Assembly: GCA_002293125.1 (NCBI GenBank)
Contig: DBCR01000083.1
Span: 39,415 to 103,414, forward strand
Origin: Opitutia bacterium UBA953
GTDB lineage: Bacteria; Verrucomicrobiota; Verrucomicrobiia; Opitutales; UBA953
Reading direction: 5' to 3'
DNA length: 64,000 nucleotides
The stretch's first letter is position 1. Every line of letters begins with the position of its first letter. The notes beneath the pieces are model-generated. The model was not told where the DNA came from. It saw only the letters and a list, made by a program, of their open reading frames with translations, and did no database searches. Position numbers and translations under genes: made by a program. Shown piece by piece: positions 41,625 to 49,351 of the stretch.

Positions 41625-43463
41625 ATGCGCCCCCAGTCCACCGTCCTTCTGCTCGCCACGCTCGGCTTCCACGCCGCCGCGCACGCGCACATCCCTCCGG
41701 TCGCCGACCAGTACCGCACGCCTTTCGAAGCCCCCGCGATCGTCCTGCCTTCGGTCAAATACGTGATGACCAGCACGTACCTCGCCGCCACCCCTGGCAG
41801 CGCGCCGCTGATCGCGACGCCGTTCCAGACGTTCGCCAAGAACGTCAACGTCCGCTGGGACGACACCTATCTTTACGTCGAGGCCAAGGGCCTGCCCGAT
41901 CACCCGATGATGATCGGCATCAAGTCCTGGCAGCAGCAGGTGCCCATCCCGCAGACCTATGCGGGCGCCACCGCCTGGCGCATCCCGCTCAAGCCAGTGC
42001 CCGCAAAGGAACCGATGTCCGCCAAGACACACTTCATGCGCGGTGCCATCGCGCTCGCCGCCAACGGCGTGCCGATCTTCAATGCGCTCAACAACCGCGG
42101 CGACGACGCCAAGGCTTTCGGTGAGCTCGACGATTTCGGCGGCCACTGCGGCAAAGCCGACGACTACCACTACCACGACGCGCCGGTCTTCCTCGAAAAG
42201 GAACTCGGCAAGGGTAAGCCCATCGCGGTCGCCCTCGATGGCTACGCGATCTACGGCTACCGCGAGCCCGATGGCTCCGCGGTCGGCAAGCTCGACGCGT
42301 TCGGCGGCCACGAGACTAAGGCCCTCGGCTACCACTACCACGCCCAGAAGAAGTATCCTTACGTCAACGGCGGCTTCCACGGCGAGGTGAAGGAAGTCGA
42401 CGGCCAGGTCGATCCGCAGCCTTCGGCCAGCCACGTGCGCCGGACCGGCTCGAGCTACACGCAGAGCCCGCTCCGCGGCGCGCTGATCAAGGGCTTCACC
42501 GTCGATGGCAACCAATACGCCCTTAACTACACCCTCAACGGCAAGCCCCTCAGCGTGAAATACACGCTCAACCCCGATAAGACCTGGACGTTCCTCTACT
42601 CCAACCCCGATGGCTCCACGGCGACCGAGACCTACACGCCGGGCGAACGCGGCGCGGGCGGCGGCAAAGGCAAGGGCGGCGAAAAGGGCAAAGGCAAAGG
42701 CGAGAAAGGCAAACGCCCTCCGCCGGGCGACGGCGGCGCCATCGTGCCGACGGACCTAGAAGTCACCAGCGACGCCGCGAACGAATCTGGCCCGCCCCCC
42801 CACGAAGGTAAGGGTAAAAAAGGCAAAGGCGGCAAGAAGGGCGACAAGCCTGGCATGGTGAAGCCCTCGACGGAGGACACCCTCAAGCTCAACGTCTACG
42901 CCGACAACTGGTTCATCCTCTACATCAACGGCAAGCTCCGCGTCGTCGACCCCATCGACTATATGCCGCATAACGTCGTGTCGGTCGACATCCTCCCGGA
43001 ATACCCGATGACGATCGCCATCATGGGCCGCGACAACGCCGACCCGAAAACCGGCCTCGAATATGGCGACCGCATCGGCGACGCCGGCCTGGTCCTGAAG
43101 TTCGCCGACGGCACCGTCACCAACGCGAAGTGGAAGGCGAAGAGCTATTTCAAAGGTCCGCTCAATGGCGATGTGAAGAATCCCAAGGTCGAACACACGC
43201 CTGTCCCGGCCGACTGGTTCGCCGTCGACTTCGATGACAGCCAGTGGGCCCACGCGACCGAATACACCGAGGAACGCGTGAACCCCAAGGAGTCCTTCAC
43301 CAAGGCCAAGGAGAGTTTCGCCGGCGCGAAGTTCATCTGGTCCGACAACCTCGACCTCGATAACACCGTCCTCTTCCGCACGCGCGTCGAAGCCCCCGCC
43401 GGCACCAAGCAGCGCTGGACGACCAAGGCCGAGTTCGATCTATCGAAGCCGTTGGGGCAGTGA
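41625..43463 (+). CDS. Secreted YHYH-domain protein with Gly/Lys-rich linker
   Basis: A 612-residue protein with a signal peptide ending AHAH. The N-terminal half is a YHYH domain: HCGKADD followed by Y181-H-Y-H184, and a second GYHYH near residue 237. Residues around 341-425 form a low-complexity linker of repeated GKGKGG and GKKGKGGKK with proline-rich gaps. The C-terminal part (about 430-612) contains VYADNWFILYINGK and WFAVDFDDSQWAHATEYTEE, resembling the carbohydrate-binding jelly-roll segments found in secreted proteins. The YHYH family has no established reaction; its histidine clusters suggest metal binding. The basic linker could contact an acidic surface or polysaccharide. Confidence 0.85.
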   Translation: MRPQSTVLLLATLGFHAAAHAHIPPVADQYRTPFEAPAIVLPSVKYVMTSTYLAATPGSAPLIATPFQTFAKNVNVRWDDTYLYVEAKGLPDHPMMIGIKSWQQQVPIPQTYAGATAWRIPLKPVPAKEPMSAKTHFMRGAIALAANGVPIFNALNNRGDDAKAFGELDDFGGHCGKADDYHYHDAPVFLEKELGKGKPIAVALDGYAIYGYREPDGSAVGKLDAFGGHETKALGYHYHAQKKYPYVNGGFHGEVKEVDGQVDPQPSASHVRRTGSSYTQSPLRGALIKGFTVDGNQYALNYTLNGKPLSVKYTLNPDKTWTFLYSNPDGSTATETYTPGERGAGGGKGKGGEKGKGKGEKGKRPPPGDGGAIVPTDLEVTSDAANESGPPPHEGKGKKGKGGKKGDKPGMVKPSTEDTLKLNVYADNWFILYINGKLRVVDPIDYMPHNVVSVDILPEYPMTIAIMGRDNADPKTGLEYGDRIGDAGLVLKFADGTVTNAKWKAKSYFKGPLNGDVKNPKVEHTPVPADWFAVDFDDSQWAHATEYTEERVNPKESFTKAKESFAGAKFIWSDNLDLDNTVLFRTRVEAPAGTKQRWTTKAEFDLSKPLGQ

Positions 43464-43522
43464 TGAGATAGGTCTCAGCGGTCGGCGGATAGCGGTGGGC
43501 GGTTGGACCGATAACAGAACTC

Positions 43523-43621
43523 AGGGGGAGACCGGAAACCGGAAAGTTTGCTGCGGACATAAGAGACCCCAGCCAATCATCCGGTCTCCGGTTTCCCTTT
43601 GAGTGAACACCATTGTCTCGA
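43523..43621. repeat. Composite direct repeat, copy A2
   Basis: Nearly identical to 40336-40440, about 3.2 kb away, in the same orientation and with the same flanking paired-hairpin element. Confidence 0.8.
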
Positions 43622-43677
43622 GGTAGGGCTGACCAACCTTGGTCAGCCGCGGTTGAGCGAGGGCGCTCAACCCTACC
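43622..43677. repeat. Paired-hairpin REP/BIME-like element 5
   Basis: The clearest copy. GGTAGGGC and CCCTACC ends enclose two perfect hairpins, GGCTGACCA/TGGTCAGCC (loop ACCT) and GGTTGAGCG/CGCTCAACC (loop AGGG). Confidence 0.85.
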
Positions 43678-43737
43678 TCACTTCGGGTGGCGGGTGGCAG
43701 CCCCAGGAGGCGGGTGGCGGGTCTTCCGCCCTGCCTC

Positions 43738-43806
43738 ATCGACTCAGTCATCTGTCATCGATTCAGCGATCTATTCAGTCCTCAACGCAGTCCTCCATTC
43801 AGCAGC
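43738..43806. repeat. ATTCAG/CCTC string
   Basis: The words CGACTCAGTCATC, CGATTCAGCG, CAGTCCTCAACG and CAGTCCTCCATTCAG follow one another; same family as 40517-40585. Confidence 0.6.
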
Positions 43807-43848
43807 AGACTATGTCGTGACGCGGTCCCGACCCTACCAAGGCAAACC

Positions 43849-43875
43849 AGGGCAGCACGCGGTGCTGCCCCTACC
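43849..43875. repeat. Single REP-like hairpin
   Basis: The hairpin GGGCAGCACG/CGGTGCTGCCC runs into CTACC, which is half of the paired element in reverse orientation. Confidence 0.6.
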
Positions 43876-43890
43876 CCAAGGCATGCACTC

Positions 43891-43925
43891 CCCCGATACT
43901 CGATACTCCATAATCGATACTCTCG
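43891..43925. repeat. Tandem GATACTC repeat
   Basis: CCGATACTCGATACTCC and a further CGATACTC unit; same family as 37827-37862. Confidence 0.65.
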
Positions 43926-43978
43926 GAGTCCTTGCCATCGACTCAGTCATCCACTTGGGTTCTGTTATTCCCACCCCC

Positions 43979-44689
43979 ATGAAGACCCTGCCCCTCCTGC
44001 TTGTCCTCGCCTCCCTCTCCCTTTTCGCCGCCGATGCCCCTAAGGTCCAGCCGGCCGAGAAAACTCCCGCCAAGGCCAAAGCGAAAGCCAAGGCTCCGAA
44101 TCCGGCGATGGCGCCGATCGAGGACGTCGCGGGTCTGCCGCGCGTACTGCTCATCGGTGATTCGATCTCGATCGGCTACACCCTGCCTGTCCGCCAGGAA
44201 CTCGCCGGTAAGGCCAACGTGCACCGCATCCCGACCAACGGTGGTCCGACCAAGAATGGCACCGCCAATCTCGCCAAGTGGCTCGGCGAAGGCAAATGGG
44301 ACGTGATCCATTTCAACTTCGGCCTGCATGACCTCCGCCACATGGAAGATGGCAAGCGCCAGGTCGAGCCCGCCGACTACGAGAAGAACCTGCGCTCACT
44401 CGTGGCCGACCTCAAGAAGACCGGCGCCAAGCTGATCTTCGGTACCACGACGCCGGTACCCGAAGGCAAGCTCACGCCCCAGCGCACCTTCGGCGACGTC
44501 GCGACGTACAACGACATCGCCCTCAAGGTCATGAAAGAGAACGGCGTCGCCATCGACGACCTCCACGCCGCTGTCGCGCCGGATATCGCCAAGCTGCAGA
44601 ACAAGGCCGACGTGCATTTCAACGCCGAAGGCTCGGCCGTCCTCGGCAAAGCTGTCGTGAAGTCGATCAACGCGGCGCTCGCGAAGTAA
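43979..44689 (+). CDS. Secreted SGNH/GDSL-like hydrolase
   Basis: A 236-residue protein. The signal peptide is MKTLPLLLVLASLSLFAA, followed by an Ala/Lys/Pro-rich spacer (residues about 25-45). Block I is LLIGDSISIGY with the nucleophile Ser. A later block NFGLHDLRH supplies the oxyanion-type Asn/His region, and DVHFNAEGS near the C-terminus supplies the Asp-x-His pair. Such enzymes remove acyl groups from carbohydrates, lipids or peptides. The signal peptide places it outside the cytoplasm. The frame extends to 43613 but the upstream part is repeat DNA, so I take the ATG at 43979. The substrate is unknown. Confidence 0.9.
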   Translation: MKTLPLLLVLASLSLFAADAPKVQPAEKTPAKAKAKAKAPNPAMAPIEDVAGLPRVLLIGDSISIGYTLPVRQELAGKANVHRIPTNGGPTKNGTANLAKWLGEGKWDVIHFNFGLHDLRHMEDGKRQVEPADYEKNLRSLVADLKKTGAKLIFGTTTPVPEGKLTPQRTFGDVATYNDIALKVMKENGVAIDDLHAAVAPDIAKLQNKADVHFNAEGSAVLGKAVVKSINAALAK

Positions 44690-44708
44690 GGGCCGAAGGC
44701 AAAAGTGT

Positions 44709-44746
44709 CCGCGGTTAGCGGTTAGCGGATAGCGGTTGGCGGATAG
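44709..44746. repeat. GCGGTTA/GCGGATA tandem string
   Basis: Units GCGGTTA, GCGGTTA, GCGGATA, GCGGTTG and GCGGATA follow each other; a related string lies at about 43478-43510. Confidence 0.65.
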
Positions 44747-44810
44747 GAAAAGCCAACGATCAAAGGGAGACCGGAAAGATGGTTAAACCGTTCGCCGCAG
44801 GGCGAACCAA

Positions 44811-44872
44811 GGTAGGGGCACGATTTATCGTGCCCTCCGTTTCGGAGGGCGCGGCGAAGCCACGCCCCTACC
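44811..44872. repeat. REP-like variant with three hairpins
   Basis: GGTAGGGGCACGA opens a hairpin (GGCACGAT/ATCGTGCC). A CCCTCCG/CGGAGGG hairpin and a GCGGCG/CGCC-type hairpin ending CCCCTACC follow. 52085-52193 carries the same arrangement. Confidence 0.65.
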
Positions 44873-44897
44873 CTCGACCGCCCTGCGGCGGCCACAC

Positions 44898-44924
44898 GGC
44901 CGAGCAGGGATGCTCGGCCCTACC
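44898..44924. repeat. Half REP-like element
   Basis: The hairpin GGCCGAGCA/TGCTCGGCC followed by CTACC is identical to the right halves of elements 3 and 4. Confidence 0.7.
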
Positions 44925-44940
44925 CAAGGCCATCACTCAC

Positions 44941-44972
44941 CCGATACTCGATACTCCATACTCGAAACTCTC
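44941..44972. repeat. Tandem GATACTC repeat
   Basis: GATACTC units including CGATACTCCATACTCG; same family as 37827-37862. Confidence 0.6.
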
Positions 44973-44996
44973 GAGCCACCCCTGCCCCTACCCCTG

Positions 44997-45040
44997 GCGG
45001 CCGCTTTTGACCGCATTTGAAGGTCAAAGGCCGGCCGCCC
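44997..45040. repeat. Inverted repeat upstream of the haem-c dehydrogenase
   Basis: GGCGGCCGCTTTTGACC and GGTCAAAGGCCGGCCGCC are imperfect inverted arms with a short loop, about 110 bases before the start codon. It could be a terminator-like or regulatory hairpin; no T-tract follows. Confidence 0.45.
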
Positions 45041-45150
45041 GAGGAACATTCCCCTTGGCAGGTTGTTGAAAGAGCGACAGGTTTTCCCTTCCCCCTATCT
45101 GACCATGCCACCCCGCATGGCCTTCTTCTTTTTACCAAAACCAAAACCCT

Positions 45151-48100
45151 ATGCGCAAGCTGTCCACCCTCCTCCTGACCCTCCTCGGATTCACCTCCGT
45201 CTCGGCCCAGAACCTCACCCTCGAAAAGGGTGACAACATCGCCTTCGTCGGCAGCGGCTTCGCCGATCGCCAACAGCACCACGGGAATTTCGAGACGCTG
45301 ATCCATCAGGCCTTCCCTCAGCACAATATCGTGGTTCGCAACCTCGGCTTCTCCGGTGACGAAGTCGGCGTAAAGCCCCACCGCTCCGACGAAGTCGCCG
45401 GTCTCGACTACTTCCTCAACATGAAGCCCGGCGCCTTGACCACCATGGTCGGCAAGACCGAGGTCACCTACCACGCGGGCGCGCACTTCCACGCCAACGT
45501 GATCTTCGCCTATTGGGGCTTCAACGAGTCCTTCGCCGGCCCGGCCGGTCTCGAGACCTTCAAAACCAACCTCGACAGCTGGTTGAAGAAGACCCTCGCC
45601 GCCGATTACGGCAAGGGCAAGGTCCGCGTCGTCCTCTTCTCCCCGATCGCGCACGAAGACCTGAAGTCCCCTGACTTCGACGCCAAGCTCGCCGCCGAGA
45701 ACAACAAGAACCTCGCGCTCTACACTTCCGCCATGGCCGCCGTCGCCAAGGCCAACGCCGTCCAGTTCGTCGACCTCTTCGCCGCCTCCCAGAAGCTCTA
45801 CGCCTCGGCCAAGTCCCCGCTCACCCTGAACGGCATCCACGTCAACGCCTCCGGTGACGCCGCCTTCGCTCCCGTCCAGTTCCAGGCCGTCTTCGGCAAG
45901 GCCGCTGGCGCCGTGAACGAAAAGGTCCGCGCCGAGGTCAACGAGAAGAGTACACAGTGGCACCACCGCTACCGCACGGTCGACCAGTTCAACATCTTCG
46001 GCCAGCGCTCCCGCATCAAGTACGAAGGCATCGACAACGCCACGGTGCTCGGCGCCGAGCTTGCCAACCGCGACCTCAAGACCGCCAACCATGACAAGGG
46101 CATCTGGGCCGCCGCCCAGGGCAAGCCGATCGAAGTGAAGCACGATAACCTTAAGGCTGAGATCCCCGTTCCTCCGAATCGCAAGGAACCCGTTCCCTAC
46201 CTCAGCGGCGTCGATCAGCTCAAGCACCTCTCCACCCCCGAAGGCGTGAAGGTCGAGTTCATCGCCGACGAGACCACCATCCCCGAGCTCATCAACCCGG
46301 TGCAGATGAACTTCGACACCAAGGGACGCCTCTGGATCGCCTGCTGGCCGACCTACCCCGAGACCTCCCCGACCACCAAGGTCTTCGACAAGCTCATCGT
46401 CCTGGATCTCGACCCGAAGACCGGCAAGGTCCTCAAGTCGACGACCTTCCTCGACGGCCTCAACTGCCCGACCGGCTTCCAGTTCTACAAGGACGGCGTG
46501 ATCCTCATCCAGTCGCCTGACATCTGGTACGTCCGCGACACCGACGGCGACGGCAAGGCCGACTGGAAGGAACGCCTGCTCACCGGCATGGACGCCGCCG
46601 ACTCGCACCACGAGACGAACTCCATCTGCTATGAACCGGGAGGCGCGATGTACCTCTCCGACGGCGTCTTCCACCGCACCCAGGTCGAGACCTTCAACGG
46701 CGTGCTGCGCAATACCAACGGCGCCATCTATCGCTTCGAACCCCAGACCAACAAACTGACCCGCCACGTGCCCTACGGCTTCGCCAACCCGCACGGCCGC
46801 GTCTTCGACTACTGGGGCAACGACATCATCACCGACGCCACCGGCAACGCCAACTACTTCGGCCCCGGCTTCTCGAGCCACCTCGACACCGGCGCCCATT
46901 CTAACTTCAAGCAGTTCTGGAACCGTCCTTCGCGCCCTTGCCCGGGCACCGCGATCCTGAGCAGCCGCCACTTCCCTGACGACTGGCAGGGTAATTTCCT
47001 GAACACGAATGTGATCACCATCCAGGGCATCTTCCGCGCGAAGATCACCGAAGATGGTGCCGGCCTGAAAGGCGAGACCCTCCTGCCGAACCTGCTCGAG
47101 ACCGACAAGGAGAAGGCCGGCAACTTCCGCCCCTCCGGCGTCGCCGTCGCCCCTGATGGTTCCCTCTACGTGATGGACTGGTCCCAGATGCTCATCGGCC
47201 ACCTCCAGCACCACCTGCGCGACCCGAACCGCGACCACCAGCACGGCCGCCTCTACCGCCTGACCTACCCGAGCCGCCCGCTGCTCACGCCGAAGAAGAT
47301 CGACGGCGAGTCCGTGGAAAACCTCCTCGCCCTCCTTACCGAGCACGAAGACAACGTCCGTCAGCTCGCCAAGATCGAACTGCACAAGCACGACACCAAG
47401 AAGGTGATCGCCGCGACCCAGAAGTGGGCCAAGCAGTTCGACCCGAAAAAGGTCGAGGACGCCCACCACCTGCTCGAAGCCCTCTGGGTCCACCAGTGGC
47501 ATAACGTCGTGAACACCGAGCTCCTCGGTCTGCTCCTGAAGTCCCCCGAGCCTCGCGCCCGCGCCCAGGCCGTCCGCGTCGCCATCTACCAGCGCGACCG
47601 CCTGCCGGATGCGCTCGCGATCATGGAGAATGCAGTCAAGGACGCCCACCTGCGCGTCCAGCTCGAAGGTGTCCGTGGCCTCAGCTTCTTCCGCGGTAAG
47701 GACACCGAGCGCGCCATCGCCGCCGCCGCTACCCTCAAGGGAGCCAAGGACTACTACATCGCCTACTGCCTCCGTCAGACGATGAAGCAGCTCGAGTCCC
47801 TCCCCGAGGGCAAGGGCAAGGTGAACCTCCGCGAGTATGCCGACCAGAAGGAGGCCTCCTACGGCCCGTCCGACAAGAAGCTCTCGAAGGACGACAAGCG
47901 CCTCTACGACAAGGGCAAGGAAGTCTACTTCCGCGAAGCCCACTGCTCGACCTGCCACCAGGCCGACGGCCGCGGCGCCGAGATGCCCAAGGAACCCGGC
48001 AAGCCCGCCCGCGGCGCTTACCCGCCCCTCGGTCGCACGCCCGGCTACCCGTCTAACGGCTGGCTCGAAGGCGACCCTGACCGCGTGATCAAGATCGTCC

Positions 48101-48405
48101 TCAACGGGCTGTACGGTACCCAGACGATCGACGGTAAGACCTACGGCGACCCCACCACGGGCCAGCCCGTCATGACCGGCCTCGGGCAGCTCCTCAACGA
48201 CGAGGAAGTCGCCGCGGTGATCACCTACGTCCGCCAGTCCTTCGGCAACAACCTGCCGGCCGTCAAGCCGACTCAGGTCAAGAAGGTCCGCGAGGCGATC
48301 AAGGGCAAGAACAACGCCCTCTACACGGTCGAGGAAATCCTGAAGGAGCACCCGCTCGGCGCGCCCGCCAAGGCCGAGCCGACGAAGGGTAATAAGAAGA
48401 AGTAA
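45151..48405 (+). CDS. Secreted PVC-type haem-c dehydrogenase with N-terminal SGNH domain
   Basis: A 1084-residue exported protein; the signal peptide is MRKLSTLLLTLLGFTSVSAQ. Residues about 20-260 form an SGNH-like domain (DNIAFVGSGFADR at the start, LNGIHVNASGD at the end). Residues about 340-710 form the beta-propeller typical of membrane-bound dehydrogenases in this phylum (FDTKGRLWIACWPTYPE, FANPHGRVFDYWGND). Residues about 715-880 look helical and HEAT-like. The C-terminus is a cytochrome c domain with C932-S-T-C935-H936 and a likely axial Met1008. Such proteins are abundant in Verrucomicrobiota and Planctomycetota and are thought to oxidise sugars or related compounds and pass electrons to the respiratory chain. 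Whether the SGNH part still has its nucleophile is uncertain. Confidence 0.9.
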   Translation: MRKLSTLLLTLLGFTSVSAQNLTLEKGDNIAFVGSGFADRQQHHGNFETLIHQAFPQHNIVVRNLGFSGDEVGVKPHRSDEVAGLDYFLNMKPGALTTMVGKTEVTYHAGAHFHANVIFAYWGFNESFAGPAGLETFKTNLDSWLKKTLAADYGKGKVRVVLFSPIAHEDLKSPDFDAKLAAENNKNLALYTSAMAAVAKANAVQFVDLFAASQKLYASAKSPLTLNGIHVNASGDAAFAPVQFQAVFGKAAGAVNEKVRAEVNEKSTQWHHRYRTVDQFNIFGQRSRIKYEGIDNATVLGAELANRDLKTANHDKGIWAAAQGKPIEVKHDNLKAEIPVPPNRKEPVPYLSGVDQLKHLSTPEGVKVEFIADETTIPELINPVQMNFDTKGRLWIACWPTYPETSPTTKVFDKLIVLDLDPKTGKVLKSTTFLDGLNCPTGFQFYKDGVILIQSPDIWYVRDTDGDGKADWKERLLTGMDAADSHHETNSICYEPGGAMYLSDGVFHRTQVETFNGVLRNTNGAIYRFEPQTNKLTRHVPYGFANPHGRVFDYWGNDIITDATGNANYFGPGFSSHLDTGAHSNFKQFWNRPSRPCPGTAILSSRHFPDDWQGNFLNTNVITIQGIFRAKITEDGAGLKGETLLPNLLETDKEKAGNFRPSGVAVAPDGSLYVMDWSQMLIGHLQHHLRDPNRDHQHGRLYRLTYPSRPLLTPKKIDGESVENLLALLTEHEDNVRQLAKIELHKHDTKKVIAATQKWAKQFDPKKVEDAHHLLEALWVHQWHNVVNTELLGLLLKSPEPRARAQAVRVAIYQRDRLPDALAIMENAVKDAHLRVQLEGVRGLSFFRGKDTERAIAAAATLKGAKDYYIAYCLRQTMKQLESLPEGKGKVNLREYADQKEASYGPSDKKLSKDDKRLYDKGKEVYFREAHCSTCHQADGRGAEMPKEPGKPARGAYPPLGRTPGYPSNGWLEGDPDRVIKIVLNGLYGTQTIDGKTYGDPTTGQPVMTGLGQLLNDEEVAAVITYVRQSFGNNLPAVKPTQVKKVREAIKGKNNALYTVEEILKEHPLGAPAKAEPTKGNKKK

Positions 48406-48425
48406 GCCTCGGGATTTGCTCCCTC

Positions 48426-48455
48426 AAAGGGCGTGCCGACCGGCACGCCCTTTTT
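48426..48455 (+). terminator. Rho-independent terminator after the haem-c dehydrogenase gene
   Basis: The stem GGGCGTGCC/GGCACGCCC with a four-base loop is followed by five T residues, 20 bases after the stop codon. Confidence 0.9.
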
Positions 48456-48531
48456 CGTACCTGTCAATAACTCGTCCGGCTATGACGAGCGGTCCGCTTG
48501 CCTCTGGCCCAAGTTCCGCAAAAGTCAGGGC

Positions 48532-48978
48532 ATGAGACCCGCCCTCTGGAAGGCCGTCGCCGACCACCTTAAGCCGCACGAACAGCCGTACCGCCTGACC
48601 GCGCGCGACGACTTCAACGCGCGCGTGGTGCTCAAGGGCTCGAAGGCGCTCGTCCGCGCCTTCTACCAGCCGCGCGAAGGCGACGTCCCCGGCGAAGCCA
48701 CCGTGCACCTGACCCTCGACGGCCAGTCGCAGCTCGGCGCGATCGCCGCCTTCCTTTCCGATCAGAAGAAATACTCGAAGAAGCTCCCCTCGACGCTGCA
48801 CTTCTCGCAGGAACTCTCCGCACGCAAGCCCGAGGGACTCGGCGAGGCCCGCCTGACCTTCAAGGCCAACGTGGTCTCCTGGCACGACAGCAAGCTCATC
48901 GAACGCCTCAGCGTCTTCTACGCCGACAGCTTCCACGCCCTGTTCCAACTCCACCGCGAACTGACGGCGGCGGAGTGA
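48532..48978 (+). CDS. Hypothetical protein, 148 residues
   Basis: I do not recognise this protein. It is soluble-looking, with no signal peptide or membrane segment, and reads MRPALWKAVADHLKPHE at its start. I choose ATG 48532; the frame opens upstream at 48433, but that start would lie inside the terminator of the preceding gene. The middle (STLHFSQELSARKPEGLGEARLTFK) and end (YADSFHALFQLHRELTAAE) look like a mixed alpha/beta fold. GC-rich codon use matches the neighbours, which supports real coding. It lies alone between the haem-c dehydrogenase and alaS. Confidence 0.65.
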   Translation: MRPALWKAVADHLKPHEQPYRLTARDDFNARVVLKGSKALVRAFYQPREGDVPGEATVHLTLDGQSQLGAIAAFLSDQKKYSKKLPSTLHFSQELSARKPEGLGEARLTFKANVVSWHDSKLIERLSVFYADSFHALFQLHRELTAAE

Positions 48979-48994
48979 GCGGTCGCGAAGCGAC

Positions 48995-49105
48995 CGGAGA
49001 GGACTGAATCGATGGCAGAGGGCAGAGGACTGAATGGAGGTCTGCGTTGAGGACTGCGTGGAGGCCTGAATGGATGGCTGAATCGATGACGGATGACAGA
49101 GGGCA
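48995..49105. repeat. GAATCGATGG/GAGGACTG string
   Basis: At least eight related words (GAGGACTGAATCGATGGC, GGACTGAATGGAGG, GGCTGAATCGATGAC) follow in tandem. This is the longest copy of the ATTCAG/CCTC family, on the complementary strand. Confidence 0.7.
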
Positions 49106-49213
49106 GATTTCCCGAACCTGAACCTGAGCACCCGTGCCCGGCTCCTGATGGCCGAGACCCGAGACCTGAAAATGGTCCCCCTGCCAATCATCCGGTCTCC
49201 GGTTTCCCTTTGA
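49102..49213. repeat. Composite direct repeat, copy B1
   Basis: Shares ATTTCC, GAACCTGAGC, GGCTCCTGATGGCCGAGACC, GAGACCTGAAAAT and CCAATCATCCGGTCTCCG, in the same order, with 57731-57838. The last part is also shared with the A copies. Confidence 0.75.
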
Positions 49214-49351
49214 GCCATCGTCTCCCTGGCCAACTGGCCAACGGATCAACTTACCCATCCGTCCCTACCCACCGCTCACCGCTTCCACCCTTCATTTCCC
49301 TTCCCTTTTCCCCCGACAGGGTCTTAAAAAGACCCCTTCCCTTTTCCGTCC

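Larger units (their letters stand above)
43464..43978. other. Intergenic repeat mosaic before the SGNH hydrolase gene
   Basis: No gene is supported in these 515 bases. In order they hold a GCGGTTA-like string (about 43478-43510), composite repeat copy A2 (43523-43621), a paired-hairpin element (43622-43677), an ATTCAG/CCTC string (43738-43806), a single hairpin ending CCCTACC (43849-43875) and a GATACTC string (43891-43925). Confidence 0.7.
44690..45150. other. Intergenic repeat mosaic before the haem-c dehydrogenase gene
   Basis: No gene is seen in these 461 bases. They carry a GCGGTTA string (44709-44746), a fragment AAAGGGAGACCGGAA of the composite repeat, a three-hairpin REP-like variant (44811-44872), a half element (44898-44924), a GATACTC string (44941-44972) and an inverted repeat (44997-45040). 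The last 110 bases before the gene are free of repeats and may hold the promoter. Confidence 0.7.
48979..49351. other. Intergenic repeat region before alaS
   Basis: No gene is supported. Positions 48995-49105 hold a long GAATCGATGG/GAGGACTG string. Positions 49102-49213 form copy B1 of a second composite direct repeat, matched at 57731-57838. The remaining 140 bases before alaS are pyrimidine-rich without clear motifs and may include its promoter. Confidence 0.7.

Noticed and set aside
44920..48351. Minus-strand frame of 1143 codons
   Set aside because: Antisense shadow of the haem-c dehydrogenase gene, whose plus-strand frame has a signal peptide, a propeller and a CxxCH motif.
48433..48531. 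Upstream extension of the 148-residue hypothetical gene
   Set aside because: The earlier start lies inside the terminator hairpin of the preceding gene.
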